Counted from the stretch's first letter, positions 34,451 through 44,140 are shown. The stretch: DNA of 64,000 bases from Rhodobiaceae bacterium (GCA_028285165.1 JANQQB010000278.1:1-64000); one strand, 5' to 3'. Program-made: numbers and translations. Notes: generated by a model not told the origin, from the letters alone.

Positions 34451-36643
34451 GTGTCCGACATACTGAAATCAATCGCCACGACTCTTGTTTCCTGTCTGGT
34501 GTCCCTGCTCCTGGTCGAGGGCGGATTGCGGCTCTGGCACGGGGTTCCCGTGTTTGCGCTTACCGATTTCCGCGGCCAGCACAAGCCGAACACCGCTTTC
34601 AAGGGCCTGGTTCGATATGATGCCAATCTCGGTTGGGTGATGGCGGATCACCATTCCTCCGGCCAGATCCATACGGTCGATCACGGAATAAGGCGCAGTT
34701 CCGTCGGACAAAAGGCTGCGCATGAAGGGGGGATCCTGGTTTCCGGATCCTCCTTTACGGCGGGATCGGGTGTCGAGGATTGGGAGACCTGGCCAGCGTT
34801 CCTCGAAAACGAGACCGGTATTCCCGTCAACAATGCGGCCGTTGGTGGATGGGGATTGGACCAGGTCGTCCTACGCGCCGAGGATCTGCTTGAAAAGACG
34901 AAGCCCGATGTCCTCATGGTCGACATCATGGACACGACGATCCGATGGGCCGGCTACTCGATTCTGACCAATCCGAAACCGTATTTCGTTGTCGAGGACG
35001 GTCGATTGACCCGACCGGAGCCAACCGTGCCGAGGCGCGAAAACCAACAGCCTGAAGACGTCGGCATTCTGAAAAAGATCGCCGGGCACATTTACGTTGC
35101 AGACCGGATCATGGCCATCGTCGATGCTCGGTCCTGGTATGCGCAATCCCCTCGAAGCACGGCCAAGACGAATGCCGATCCGGTTGAAGTCACTTGCGAA
35201 TTGGTCCGCAGGCTGGCGCTCAAGGCGGCTGAGGCGAACATCCGGTTCATGGTCGTGTCCGTCCCGACGGGGCAGGAAATCCAAATTTCGGAAAAACCGT
35301 CCAGCGTCGTCGCCCATACCGAAGAATGTCTCGCCGGATACGACATTCACATCGCACCAATCCGTGAGCGGCTTCTGGAAGCCATCAAAAACGAGACGAT
35401 CACGCCCGGCGACTTCTTTCAGGTCGAGAACGGACAGGCGCTCGGCCACCTGACGAGCGAGGGGAACAAGTTCATTGCCGCAGTCGTAACTGACGAACTC
35501 GCCCGCCAACCGCCTGCCGTCGACTTTGACATTCTGAGCCGATCCGCCGTGTCGGACGCATCGGTTGAGGCCGCTTCGACAACGGGTAACCTCTTGCAGA
35601 ATTCGGAACGTCTGGAGGAGGTCTTCACACCGAACACCTTCGCACAGCTTCAACCGGCGGGCGATAGCGGCGACGGGCCGCGGCAATACGAGTTCCGGTT
35701 CTCCGGACTCGACCCGAAGAACCGCGCCTTTCTGGTCGGCCGGGATGTGCCGGTCGAACCGGGCTCCCATGTCTTTTCGATCGACGTCCGACCCGACCGC
35801 GTCGAAGACGTCATTTTTCAGATCTGGAGCCACAACAACGGCAGCACCTTTGCCGGGTTTAACTTCGAGCGAGAGGAAGCGCATATCTTTCCGGCCCATT
35901 TTGCGCTTGGCAGAAGCTGGCGCGCCGGCATGTCGAAAGGCGAGGACGGCTGGTACAGGCTCTGGATGAAGCTCGATCTGCCCGAGGCGACCGTCCGAAT
36001 GATGGTCGGCCTCGGTGATGAGGGCGGTCATCTCACTCCTTTCGGCCAGTCGGCCCGGGTCCAGGTCCGTGCGCCGCAAATCGAACAAGGAGCGCGCGCC
36101 ACTGCCTACCAGTCAACAAGTGTCAGGCCGGCAGCCGGCGACGGCGTCAATCTTCTGCCGGACGGTGATGCGCTGGTAGCGCTGTTGAACAACACCTCGA
36201 ACCTGGAGATGAGTGTCGATTCGAATTTCTTTTCGCCGGATGAATACATGCTGAAGGCGTCCGGCGGCGAGGGCGAGCACTACGTCCGGTTTCCGGTCAC
36301 GGTTCCGGAAGACGGGACGTATGTCTTTTCCTTTCAAGCCCGGTCTCATGGAACGGACTGGGTGCGCGTTCAATTGTTCGATGAGGCAGGGGATGGCGGT
36401 CTGGCGGATGTCAATCTGAGACAGGAATCGGTCCGGTCGACCAGGCTGGGCGGCGACAGGGGCATCCAGGCCGGGGTCTTCGATGTGGATAAGGACCGAA
36501 AGACCGTATCTATTGCCGGTACCTTTAGAAGAGGGCCGGTTGTAATAACTGTACAGATACTTGATAATAAAGGCAGTTCTTCATTTTCCGCAAACCAAGA
36601 GAAGATTATTGGTCGAGAATTTCGGCTCCAAAAAGCAATTTAG
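34451..36643 (+). CDS. SGNH-like protein with C-terminal beta-sandwich domains
   Basis: The 730-residue protein starts at a GTG. Its N-terminal half is an SGNH-like domain behind a membrane anchor (TTLVSCLVSLLLVEGGLRLW): ILVSGSSFTAGSGVEDW has Ser where the family has Asp (GSS instead of GDS), NAAVGGWGLDQ is the Gly block, and LGHLTSEGNK the His block. Two beta-rich regions follow, about residues 385-550 and 550-730; the first ends RAPQIEQGARATAYQST, a pattern common at the end of carbohydrate-binding or tail-fibre modules. It may be an anchored glycan-modifying enzyme with binding modules. GC content falls near its 3' end. Confidence 0.72.
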   Translation: MSDILKSIATTLVSCLVSLLLVEGGLRLWHGVPVFALTDFRGQHKPNTAFKGLVRYDANLGWVMADHHSSGQIHTVDHGIRRSSVGQKAAHEGGILVSGSSFTAGSGVEDWETWPAFLENETGIPVNNAAVGGWGLDQVVLRAEDLLEKTKPDVLMVDIMDTTIRWAGYSILTNPKPYFVVEDGRLTRPEPTVPRRENQQPEDVGILKKIAGHIYVADRIMAIVDARSWYAQSPRSTAKTNADPVEVTCELVRRLALKAAEANIRFMVVSVPTGQEIQISEKPSSVVAHTEECLAGYDIHIAPIRERLLEAIKNETITPGDFFQVENGQALGHLTSEGNKFIAAVVTDELARQPPAVDFDILSRSAVSDASVEAASTTGNLLQNSERLEEVFTPNTFAQLQPAGDSGDGPRQYEFRFSGLDPKNRAFLVGRDVPVEPGSHVFSIDVRPDRVEDVIFQIWSHNNGSTFAGFNFEREEAHIFPAHFALGRSWRAGMSKGEDGWYRLWMKLDLPEATVRMMVGLGDEGGHLTPFGQSARVQVRAPQIEQGARATAYQSTSVRPAAGDGVNLLPDGDALVALLNNTSNLEMSVDSNFFSPDEYMLKASGGEGEHYVRFPVTVPEDGTYVFSFQARSHGTDWVRVQLFDEAGDGGLADVNLRQESVRSTRLGGDRGIQAGVFDVDKDRKTVSIAGTFRRGPVVITVQILDNKGSSSFSANQEKIIGREFRLQKAI

Positions 36644-36809
36644 ATCTTTGATTCTTACTCACAATTCTTCATAAGACCATCGCCGACCGACGACGCTCGA
36701 TTCGTGCAGAGTTTTCATTCTGCGACCGATTGCGAACAAATCGACCTTGATCGGGGGATGCCGATTCGGCACCAGCTTCGTCGCATCGAAACATGGAGCC
36801 CTCCGTACC

Positions 36810-37934
36810 GTGAGCACTTCCCCGTCCCGGCAAGCCAGCAACGGCGTGGTCGGTAAAGCAAAGGCATTCGTTGCAAATATCGCCCTTATGGCCGTCAGTC
36901 TCCTGGTCTTTGCTGCAATCACGGAGATCTCCCTGAGACTTGTCAATGGCATTCAGTTCTGGCCGATCGTGAATCTGATTGCAAAAGACAGGGCACTCCT
37001 GACCACGCAAACAGCGAACGAATACCATCCGACCGTCGGTTGGGTCTTGCGTCCGGGCATTGAAGGCAATCCCGACGATCCGGATACGTCGTTTACGATC
37101 GGAGAGTATGGCGTTCGAATGAATGAAGCCGGCATTCGGCCGGTTCCGTCGAATGCCGTCCTTGCGGTCGGAGATTCCTTCACCGCAGGATCAGAGGTCG
37201 GAGACCGTTGGGCCTGGCCCGCGCAGCTGGAAAGGCTGCTCGACAGTCCGGTCGTTAACGGGGCGGCCGGCGGCTGGGCCGCGGATCAGATTGTATTGCG
37301 CGGTGAGCATCTGACACCGCTTATCGAGCCGCATACCGTGATTCTGTCGTTTCTGGCGGATGACATTCTGCGATCGCAGTTTCGGGTCTACGGGTCGGCC
37401 AACAAGCCCTGGTTCTCCATCGACGCGGATGGGAGCCTGGTTCATCACAACAATCCGGTCCCCGAATTCTCCGGCAAACCGAGTGAATCCACTGCGCCGT
37501 TCGTCGGGTACTTTTACCTGCCGATATGGGTGATGGATCGGCTCGGGCTCGGCGCCGACTGGCGCCGTGGCATCGACAGCTACATCAAGGCCGACACCGA
37601 CCCGGTCGCCGTCAGTTGCAAGCTGCTGGAACGGGCCAAGGCCTATTATGCAAAACAAAACATCCGGCTGCTGTTTGTCTTGCAATATGGCGGTCACATG
37701 AACTTCGAAAACACGCCTCAATTGAGCTATGCCGCACCTGTTGTCGCGTGTGCGAGAGAGCTGGATATCGAGACGGTCGACACCTATCCTGCGCTCCTGA
37801 AGGCTTATCAAGCCGGTCTCGAAACCTTCAAGAATCTGTATGTCATGCACGACAACGATCGGGTCTTCGGCCACATGTCCGCTGCGGGCAACGCCCTGGT
37901 CGCTGAACTTGTGGCAAACCAGCTCGGTGACTAG
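36810..37934 (+). CDS. SGNH hydrolase-like protein
   Basis: The 374-residue protein has an N-terminal membrane helix (ANIALMAVSLLVFAAITEISLRL) and an SGNH-type domain: LAVGDSFTAGSEVGD has the nucleophile, NGAAGGWAADQIVLRGE the Gly block, and VFGHMSAAGNALVAELV the catalytic His. It is similar in plan to the N-terminal half of the upstream 730-residue protein (shared GGWxxDQ and LxxLP segments), so they may be paralogues. I use the GTG at 36810 with GGAG upstream; the track start at 36747 is a TTG. It ends before the convergent ychF. Confidence 0.78.
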   Translation: MSTSPSRQASNGVVGKAKAFVANIALMAVSLLVFAAITEISLRLVNGIQFWPIVNLIAKDRALLTTQTANEYHPTVGWVLRPGIEGNPDDPDTSFTIGEYGVRMNEAGIRPVPSNAVLAVGDSFTAGSEVGDRWAWPAQLERLLDSPVVNGAAGGWAADQIVLRGEHLTPLIEPHTVILSFLADDILRSQFRVYGSANKPWFSIDADGSLVHHNNPVPEFSGKPSESTAPFVGYFYLPIWVMDRLGLGADWRRGIDSYIKADTDPVAVSCKLLERAKAYYAKQNIRLLFVLQYGGHMNFENTPQLSYAAPVVACARELDIETVDTYPALLKAYQAGLETFKNLYVMHDNDRVFGHMSAAGNALVAELVANQLGD

Positions 37935-37939
37935 GTCCT

Positions 37940-37953
37940 AGGGCCTGGCCCTG
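37940..37953. terminator. weak bidirectional hairpin between SGNH gene and ychF
   Basis: AGGGCCTGGCCCTG can form a short GC-rich hairpin in the 31-base gap between the converging genes. There is no clear T-run, so termination there is uncertain. Confidence 0.25.
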
Positions 37954-37965
37954 AACAGTGTTGTT

Positions 37966-39063
37966 TCAGGTCGCGAACTTGAACAGCAGGACATCGCCGT
38001 CCTTGACGACGTATTCCTTGCCCTCATCGCGGGCCTTGCCGGCGTCCTTGGCGCCCTGTTCGCCGTTCAGGCCGACATAGTCGTCAAAGGCGATCGTCTG
38101 GGCGCGGATGAAGCCGCGTTCGAAATCGGTGTGGATGACAGCGGCCGCCTGCGGCGCCTTGGTGCCCTCACGGATCGTCCAGGCCCGTGCCTCTTTCGGG
38201 CCGGCGGTGAAATAGGTGATCAGGCCGAGCAGGCCGTAGCCGGCGCGGATCATGCGATCGAGGCCGGGCTCCGACAGGCCGATCGTCTCCAGGAATTCAG
38301 CCTGCTCGTCGGCCGGCAATTGCGCGATTTCCGCTTCGATGGCAGCCGAAATCACGACGCTGGCCGCGCCTTCCTCTGAGGCCCGTTCCGCAACCCTGTC
38401 CGACAGGGCGTTGCCGGCGTCGGCCGAGGCCTCATCGACGTTGCAGACATACAGAACCGGCTTTGCGCTTAACAGGTGCAGCCCGGCAAAGATCTTCGCC
38501 TGGTCCGGGCCGATGTCGAGCATGCGGGCCGGCTTGCCGTTCTGGAGGAGGTCGAGCGCGGCCTCCATGATCGGCAGAACCGCCTTGGCCTCCTTGTCGC
38601 CGACGGTCGCCTTTTTGCGGAGCGGCACGACACGCCGTTCGAGGCTTTCCAGATCCGCCAGCATCAATTCGGTTTCGATCGTTTCGATGTCGGCGATCGG
38701 ATCGACGCGGCCGTCCACATGGGTCACATCGCCGTCCTCGAAACAGCGCACCACATGGGCAATTGCGTCCACTTCGCGGATGTTGGCGAGAAACTGATTG
38801 CCCAGACCCTCACCCTTCGATGCGCCGCGGACCAGTCCGGCAATGTCGACAAAATTGATGCGGGCCGGAATGATTTCCGCGGACCGTGCAATGGATGCCA
38901 ACCGGCTCACGCGGTCGTCGGGCACGGTCACGTCGCCGGTGTTCGGCTCGATCGTGCAGAACGGATAATTCGCCGCCTGGGCGGCTGCGGTTTTTGTCAA
39001 GGCGTTGAACAAGGTGGACTTGCCGACATTCGGCAAGCCGACAATGCCGCATTTGAAACCCAT
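37966..39063 (-). CDS. ychF: redox-regulated ATPase/GTPase YchF (Obg family)
   Basis: YchF is a ribosome-associated P-loop nucleotide hydrolase that prefers ATP. The 365-residue protein has G1 as GLPNVGKSTLFNALT, the PFCTIEPNTG switch I region, DIAGLVRGASKGEGLGNQFL as switch II and the TGS-like C-terminal domain with FTAGPKEARAWTIREGTKAPQAA and YVVKDGDVLLFKF. It sits 18 bases after pth, in the frequent pth-ychF arrangement. Confidence 0.96.
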   Translation of the reverse strand: MGFKCGIVGLPNVGKSTLFNALTKTAAAQAANYPFCTIEPNTGDVTVPDDRVSRLASIARSAEIIPARINFVDIAGLVRGASKGEGLGNQFLANIREVDAIAHVVRCFEDGDVTHVDGRVDPIADIETIETELMLADLESLERRVVPLRKKATVGDKEAKAVLPIMEAALDLLQNGKPARMLDIGPDQAKIFAGLHLLSAKPVLYVCNVDEASADAGNALSDRVAERASEEGAASVVISAAIEAEIAQLPADEQAEFLETIGLSEPGLDRMIRAGYGLLGLITYFTAGPKEARAWTIREGTKAPQAAAVIHTDFERGFIRAQTIAFDDYVGLNGEQGAKDAGKARDEGKEYVVKDGDVLLFKFAT

Positions 39064-39080
39064 GGGTCAGCCCCTGTCTG

Positions 39081-39800
39081 TCATTGTCGGTCGGATCCCT
39101 TGAAGAAACGGCCGAAGGCCTCGACAAAGGGATTGGCGGAGGAGGGTGCGGGATCCGCCGGCCGGTTCCGCTCGGTCTTGGCCGCCGGTACCGGCGGCCG
39201 TTTGTCTGATTTGGCCGGCTTGCGTTCAGACCCGTCGTCCAACAGGGTATGGACCTTGTTGGCAAAACTTGCGTCGGAGCCGGAAGCGAGCGCCGGGGCG
39301 GCGTCGGCGATGGCGTCGATCAGCGGCTCCAGCCAGGTGCGATCCGCCTTGGCGAAGTCGCCCAGCACCCATTTGGTGACCCGCGCCTTGTCCCCGGGAT
39401 GTCCGATACCGATGCGCAAGCGGCGATACCCGTCGCCCAAGTGAGCATGCAAGGACCGCAGGCCGTTGTGCCCGCTGTGCCCGCCGCCCAGTTTCATGCG
39501 GATCTTGCCGGGCGCGAGATCGAGTTCGTCGTAGATGACGAGGATATCGCGCGGCAGCAATTTGTAGAATTGCGCCGCCTCGCGGACGGCGCGGCCGGAT
39601 TCGTTCATATAGGTGGCCGGTTTCAGAAGCAGAACGCGCGCCCCGTCGATCTGCCCCTCCGACACGAGGGCCTGGAACTTTTTTCGCCAGGCGGCAAACC
39701 CGTGCCGTCGGTGGATCGCGTCGACCGCCATGAAGCCGACATTGTGCCGGTTGTTCTGATATTGCGCGCCCGGATTGCCGAGCCCCGCGATCAAAAGCAT
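39081..39800 (-). CDS. pth: peptidyl-tRNA hydrolase
   Basis: Pth recycles peptidyl-tRNAs that drop off the ribosome. The protein starts [29 protein letters not shown], containing the catalytic His, and has [16 protein letters not shown] and [19 protein letters not shown]. The C-terminal 45 residues form a basic/Pro-rich tail common in alphaproteobacterial Pth, bringing it to 239 residues. The start is the ATG at 39800; the track ORF adds 27 residues from the rplY-pth spacer. Confidence 0.95.
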   Translation of the reverse strand: MLLIAGLGNPGAQYQNNRHNVGFMAVDAIHRRHGFAAWRKKFQALVSEGQIDGARVLLLKPATYMNESGRAVREAAQFYKLLPRDILVIYDELDLAPGKIRMKLGGGHSGHNGLRSLHAHLGDGYRRLRIGIGHPGDKARVTKWVLGDFAKADRTWLEPLIDAIADAAPALASGSDASFANKVHTLLDDGSERKPAKSDKRPPVPAAKTERNRPADPAPSSANPFVEAFGRFFKGSDRQ

Positions 39801-39907
39801 GGTGGCCTCCAACGGACGGTGCGCAGTCTTGAAAAACCGGTCGCGGAAAAGGCCGGCGCGGGTCGCGGCGCCGCCCGGCAAATCGTGTTCGTTGACGGAA
39901 CGGCGAC

Positions 39908-40549
39908 CTAGCTCTCGGCTTCGGGCTCTTCGCCTTCCGGTGCCTCTTCGCCTTCCTCGTCTTCTTCGGCGGTGTCCGAATAGCCGGCCGGCGAAGCGAT
40001 CGTCGCAATCGTGAAGTCGCGATCGCGGATCGTCGGTTCAACGCCCTCGGGCAGAGTCACCGCCGAGATGTGGGCGGAATCGCCGATGTTCATCTCGCCG
40101 AGATCAACCTCGATGCTGTCGGGAATCGAATCCGCGCGACAGACAACTTCGACCGTGTACCGGACGATGTTGAGGGCACCGCCGGCCTTCAGGCCCGGGC
40201 AGGTATCCTCGTTGAGGAAGTTGACCGGAATGTCGACGGTCACGGTCGTATTGCGGCTGACGCGCAGGAAATCGACATGTTCCAGAAAGTCGCGGACCGG
40301 ATCGAGCTGGTAATCCTTCGGGATCACCCGGTGCTTCTCGCCATCCACGTCCAGTGTCATGATCGAGGTCAGGAAACCACCCGCATGCAGGCGCATGAAG
40401 GCTTCCTTGTAGGGGATTGCGATAGGTAGCGGCGGTTTCTTGTCACCGTAGATCACCGCGGGAACCTTGCCTTCACGGCGCAATGCCCGGGCGGACCCCT
40501 TTCCCACCCGTTCGCGCACAGAGGCAGTGAGCTCAGCGCTTTCGCTCAT
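39908..40549 (-). CDS. rplY: 50S ribosomal protein L25 / general stress protein Ctc
   Basis: The 213-residue protein is the long CTC-type L25, which binds 5S rRNA through the N-terminal domain ([23 protein letters not shown]) and carries an extra C-terminal domain ([27 protein letters not shown]). The acidic tail ([18 protein letters not shown]) is typical of alphaproteobacterial members. It heads the rplY-pth-ychF unit; spacing to pth is 107 bases. Confidence 0.94.
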   Translation of the reverse strand: MSESAELTASVRERVGKGSARALRREGKVPAVIYGDKKPPLPIAIPYKEAFMRLHAGGFLTSIMTLDVDGEKHRVIPKDYQLDPVRDFLEHVDFLRVSRNTTVTVDIPVNFLNEDTCPGLKAGGALNIVRYTVEVVCRADSIPDSIEVDLGEMNIGDSAHISAVTLPEGVEPTIRDRDFTIATIASPAGYSDTAEEDEEGEEAPEGEEPEAES

Positions 40550-40761
40550 CAGATTTGCTCCAAATGTCGTGGTTTGTCTTGGGCCTTTGCCGGCCCGGAC
40601 GTGCGGTTTCCTCCAGGGGGGTACTCCGCACGCCGTGGCTTATAGGCGAGCAAACGGTCCAGCGCAAGCCGTCAACGCGCTCTACCGCCCGTCCGGCTTG
40701 CCCGGCCGTGCCGGACGCTCAGTCTCACAAACATTTCGCGCCGGGGCAGCAACCCTGGCGG

Positions 40762-41262
40762 TCAGGCATGCCCCGCTGTTTCAAACAGCACGCTTTCCAG
40801 CGCTTCGCTCGCGGACTTGCCGGCCCAGACGACAAATTGGAACGCCTGGTAGTACCGGTCGCAGGCGTCGATCGCGTTGCCCAACAGGCCTTCGATCTGC
40901 TGGGTCGTAACCTCCGCGCCGCCGGCCAGGAACAGCGCCTCGCGGAATATCACCACGCCTTCGTCGCTCCACAGATCGAAATGTCCGAGCCACATCTGTT
41001 CGTTGACCCGCGCCAGAAGGCGCGTGACTTCGGTGCGTCTCGGCTCGGGAACCCGCAAATCGAAGGCGCAGGCCAGATGCAAGGCCTCCAATTCGTCCAT
41101 CCATGAAAACGATACATGATAATCGCACCATGTGCCGGCGCAGGACACCGTGATCTCGTCGTCTCCGGACCGTTCGAACGACCAGTCGCGAATGCCGGCG
41201 ACATCTTCAATCATGTCGACCGGATTCATGTCGCGTTCTAGGGTGATTTCAAGGAGGCTCAT
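40762..41262 (-). CDS. YbjN domain-containing protein
   Basis: The 166-residue cytoplasmic protein resembles the YbjN/type III secretion chaperone-like fold: WCDYHVSFSWMDELEALHLACAFDLRVP, then LARVNEQMWLGHFDLWSDEGVVIFREAL. The family affects stress and motility phenotypes in enterobacteria, but no activity is known. I set the start at the ATG 41262 because GGAG lies eight bases upstream; the track start at 41331 lacks one. It stands alone behind a 399-base spacer with a perfect palindrome. Confidence 0.8.
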   Translation of the reverse strand: MSLLEITLERDMNPVDMIEDVAGIRDWSFERSGDDEITVSCAGTWCDYHVSFSWMDELEALHLACAFDLRVPEPRRTEVTRLLARVNEQMWLGHFDLWSDEGVVIFREALFLAGGAEVTTQQIEGLLGNAIDACDRYYQAFQFVVWAGKSASEALESVLFETAGHA

Positions 41263-41661
41263 GACCGGAACTCCGCGGTTCGTTGACATGCGCTCGGCCT
41301 CAAGGCCGTCGCGGGCGATAACGTCGGACACCCGAGAGCAACGCGGACTTGCGGGCCGTCACACGCTGCTCCGAACCTGTTCAATCGCTCTATGGGCTCC
41401 ACACTCAGTGCCGAACCCCAGTGATGCGCCCGGCGCGAACCGTGCGAATCACGCCTCTTTTACCGTCATACGACTTGCGGACCATGTCATTCGAATGACG
41501 CGGCTGTCGAATCAAACTCTTACGCTTAATATAAGGTGACCGGGTCGATATCGCCCATCACAATGTGTTTCGCTCAAGCGGCATTGTGGAGAATGGTGCG
41601 GTGCCGCAAGCCAGAATCGGCTCGGACGGGCGCGAGATCTCTGTCGTCCGGTCCCGCGCGA
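41263..41661. other. intergenic region with a palindrome, no gene
   Basis: About 400 bases separate the YbjN-like start from the end of ubiK. The plus-strand frames of the track here are not convincing (Arg/Ser/Pro-rich, no ribosome site). The region contains a 14-base palindrome at 41486-41499 and an AT-rich patch CTTAATATAAGG (41525-41536). It may also hold an unannotated small RNA; nothing more can be supported. Confidence 0.5.
41486..41499. promoter_or_regulatory. perfect palindrome, candidate operator
   Basis: GTCATTCGAATGAC is a perfect 14-base palindrome about 225 bases upstream of the YbjN-like gene. On the minus strand a TTGATT hexamer lies 17 bases before it, so it could cover a -10 region. 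The length and symmetry suit a dimeric regulator; no regulator is assigned. Confidence 0.45.
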
Positions 41662-41979
41662 TCAGGTGGCATCCGGCTTGGATTTGGCGGCCGGTTTGCT
41701 TCGGCTGCGCTTTGCCGGGGCCTCTGAAAGTTTCGCCACAAGTGCTTCGAGCTCGTCGATGCGGGCTTTCAGGTCGGCATTTTCGGAGCGGGCCTTCGAT
41801 GCCAATTCCTTGACGGCCTCGAATTCCTCGCGCTGCACGATGTCCAATTCGGCCAGAAACCGTTCGGCCTGTGTGCGCACGACGGTTTCCACCTCGCGCT
41901 GCACACCCTGCGCGACGCCGGCGGCGTCGGTCATGAGTTTGGCGAATTCGTCCAGCAGGCGGTTGTTGGTATGGGTCAT
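41662..41979 (-). CDS. ubiK: ubiquinone biosynthesis accessory factor UbiK
   Basis: The 105-residue protein belongs to the YqiC/BMFP family now called UbiK, which helps the aerobic ubiquinone-synthesis enzymes. It starts NRLLDEFAKLMTDAAGVAQGVQREVE, has the ERFLAELDIVQREEFEAVKELA core and a coiled coil (ARSENADLKARIDELEALVAKL), and ends in a Lys/Ala/Pro-rich tail. GGGAGA precedes the ATG. It is divergent from lgt. Confidence 0.9.
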   Translation of the reverse strand: MTHTNNRLLDEFAKLMTDAAGVAQGVQREVETVVRTQAERFLAELDIVQREEFEAVKELASKARSENADLKARIDELEALVAKLSEAPAKRSRSKPAAKSKPDAT

Positions 41980-42170
41980 GCGGGTCTCCCTGACAGGACG
42001 CAGCGCAGGAAGCGCATTGCCCCTGCCGGACCTGACCTATCGTCTCCTCCGCTTATTTTCAACGGACAAGGCGCGCTCTGTTCAATATAACGCAGATCCG
42101 CCCATGCCGGTCGGTCCGGTGACCGACATGGTCCCCATCGCCAACCGGGCCGCCCCGGAGGATCTGCACC

Positions 42171-42998
42171 GTGATGCCTTTCGCCATTCCGTTTCCGGCC
42201 ATCGATCCGGTGCTGCTGCAGATCGGCCCGTTTGCCATCCGCTGGTATGCGCTGGCCTATGTCGCCGGGCTGCTGATCGGATGGCGGTATGCCGTTGCGC
42301 TTGTCAGGCAGGATCGGCTCTGGGGCGCGGTCCCGCGGCCGACGCCGGTGCAGATGGACGATTTTCTGTTATGGGCAACGCTGGGCGTCGTGCTGGGCGG
42401 GCGTCTGGGATACGTGCTGTTTTACGATCCCGCCCAATACATCGCCGATCCGCTGGCCGTGCTCTTCGTCTGGCAAGGCGGCATGGCCTTTCACGGCGGT
42501 TTTCTTGGCGTGACCGTGGCCATGATCCTGTTCGCGCGCAACCAGCCGTTTTCCCTCTTCAGCCTTACCGATGTGGTGTCGGCGGTCGTGCCGATCGGCA
42601 TTTTCTTCGGCCGTGTCGCGAATTTCATCAATGCCGAATTGTACGGGCGGACGACCGACATGCCCTGGGGCATCGTGTTTCCCGGAGCGGGACCCGACCC
42701 CCGGCACCCGAGCCAGCTTTATGAGGCGGCGCTGGAAGGCGCTTTGCTGTTTGCGGTCCTCATCTGGCTCATCTACCGGCACACTGCGTTCCAGACACCC
42801 GGGCGGGTGACCGGCGTGTTCGTTGCCGGATACGGATTGGCGCGCTTGGTATCGGAAATATTCAGGATGCCGGACGCACATATCGGATTTCTGTTCGGCG
42901 GTGTGACGATGGGCATGATCCTTTCGTTGCCCATGGTCATTGCCGGGATCGGGATCCTGATCTGGTCGGCGCGTCGGCCGGCCGAAATGACGCGATGA
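42171..42998 (+). CDS. lgt: prolipoprotein diacylglyceryl transferase
   Basis: Lgt attaches diacylglycerol from phosphatidylglycerol to the lipobox Cys of prelipoproteins at the inner membrane. The 275-residue protein has seven membrane segments, GGMAFHGGFLGV with the essential His, and the signature FGRVANFINAELYGRTTDMPWG. The start is the GTG at 42171, nine bases after GGAGG, with an ATG immediately after as alternative. Its stop overlaps midA (ATGA). A likely lipoprotein is encoded 3 kb downstream. Confidence 0.95.
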   Translation: MMPFAIPFPAIDPVLLQIGPFAIRWYALAYVAGLLIGWRYAVALVRQDRLWGAVPRPTPVQMDDFLLWATLGVVLGGRLGYVLFYDPAQYIADPLAVLFVWQGGMAFHGGFLGVTVAMILFARNQPFSLFSLTDVVSAVVPIGIFFGRVANFINAELYGRTTDMPWGIVFPGAGPDPRHPSQLYEAALEGALLFAVLIWLIYRHTAFQTPGRVTGVFVAGYGLARLVSEIFRMPDAHIGFLFGGVTMGMILSLPMVIAGIGILIWSARRPAEMTR

Positions 42999-44140
42999 CG
43001 GTTCGGACCGATACGGATTCGCCGGCGCTCGACCGGTTGCGGACACTGATCCGCCAAAACGGACCGATCAGCGTTGCCGATTACATGGCCTTCTGCCTCG
43101 GTGACAGAACCCATGGCTATTACCCGACGCGGGATCCGCTCGGTGCGTCCGGCGATTTCATCACCGCGCCGGAAGTCAGCCAGATGTTCGGGGAACTGGT
43201 CGGGACCTGGCTGCGCGCGTTGTGGGCATCGTGGAATGTCAGCGGACCGCTCCGCCTGGTCGAACTCGGTCCCGGACGCGGCACGCTCATGCAGGATGTC
43301 GTGCGTGTCCTTGCGCGGGACGGCGACCGTTTCGCCGAGCTCAGTGTGCACCTTGTCGAAACCAGTCCGGTCCTGCGGCAGAACCAGAAAGACGCGTTGG
43401 CCGATGCTATCGCGCGCGGTCTCTCCGTGCGCTGGCACGACAGCCTCGATGACGTGCCCGACGGGCCAGTCCAATTCATCGGCAATGAATTCTTCGACGC
43501 CTTGCCGGTCCGGCAATTTGTCTTCGGCGCATCGGGGTGGGCCGAACGGGTGATTGGGCTCGACGGCGATTCGCTTGCCTTCGGATTGCGGCCGGCCGGT
43601 CTTGACCATACGGCCGCGCCGCCCGGATTACCGCCGCCGGTTCCGGGAGACATTCTTGAAATCTCGCCGGCCCGCGAGGCCCTGGCACAGGATGTCGGCC
43701 GCCGGATCGCCGCCAGCGGCGGAGCGGGGCTGTTCTTCGATTACGGATCGGCGCCCTGGGGATATGGCGATACCCTGCAGGCCGTGCAAAGGCACGCCTA
43801 CGTGGATGTCCTTGCCGAGCCGGGAGAGGCCGATCTGACCACTCACGTGGATTTTTCGGCGCTCGCCCGCGCGTTTGCCAGGGGTGGCACGACCTGTCCG
43901 CCTGTCCTGACCCAGGCGGATTTTCTGCTCGCCATGGGCCTGTTGGAACGTGCCGGACAATTGGGGCACGGAGCGGATGCGGCAACGCAGGACATGATCC
44001 GCGATGCTGTCGAAAGACTTGCCGGTCCCGCGCAAATGGGTCATGTATTCAAGGCGATCTGCGTCACTGACCGCGAACCCGGACCCTACCCGTTCGACGG
44101 GAAAACTGTTAGGAAAAGCGATGGTCAGCCCTCTGGTTAG
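42995..44140 (+). CDS. SAM-dependent methyltransferase, MidA/NDUFAF7 family
   Basis: The 381-residue protein matches the MidA family, whose mitochondrial relative NDUFAF7 methylates an Arg of the complex I subunit NDUFS2. Motifs are ISVADYMAFCLGDRTHGYY, the SAM motif LVELGPGRGTLMQDVVRV, and FIGNEFFDALPVRQF. A complex I substrate is expected in the bacterium but not demonstrated. It is coupled to lgt upstream, and its last 20 bases overlap pgeF. Confidence 0.9.
   Translation: MTVRTDTDSPALDRLRTLIRQNGPISVADYMAFCLGDRTHGYYPTRDPLGASGDFITAPEVSQMFGELVGTWLRALWASWNVSGPLRLVELGPGRGTLMQDVVRVLARDGDRFAELSVHLVETSPVLRQNQKDALADAIARGLSVRWHDSLDDVPDGPVQFIGNEFFDALPVRQFVFGASGWAERVIGLDGDSLAFGLRPAGLDHTAAPPGLPPPVPGDILEISPAREALAQDVGRRIAASGGAGLFFDYGSAPWGYGDTLQAVQRHAYVDVLAEPGEADLTTHVDFSALARAFARGGTTCPPVLTQADFLLAMGLLERAGQLGHGADAATQDMIRDAVERLAGPAQMGHVFKAICVTDREPGPYPFDGKTVRKSDGQPSG

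Noticed and set aside
41536-41727. 63-residue frame in the ubiK-ybjN spacer
   Set aside because: It overlaps ubiK antisense, starts with GTG without a ribosome site and has a random composition.
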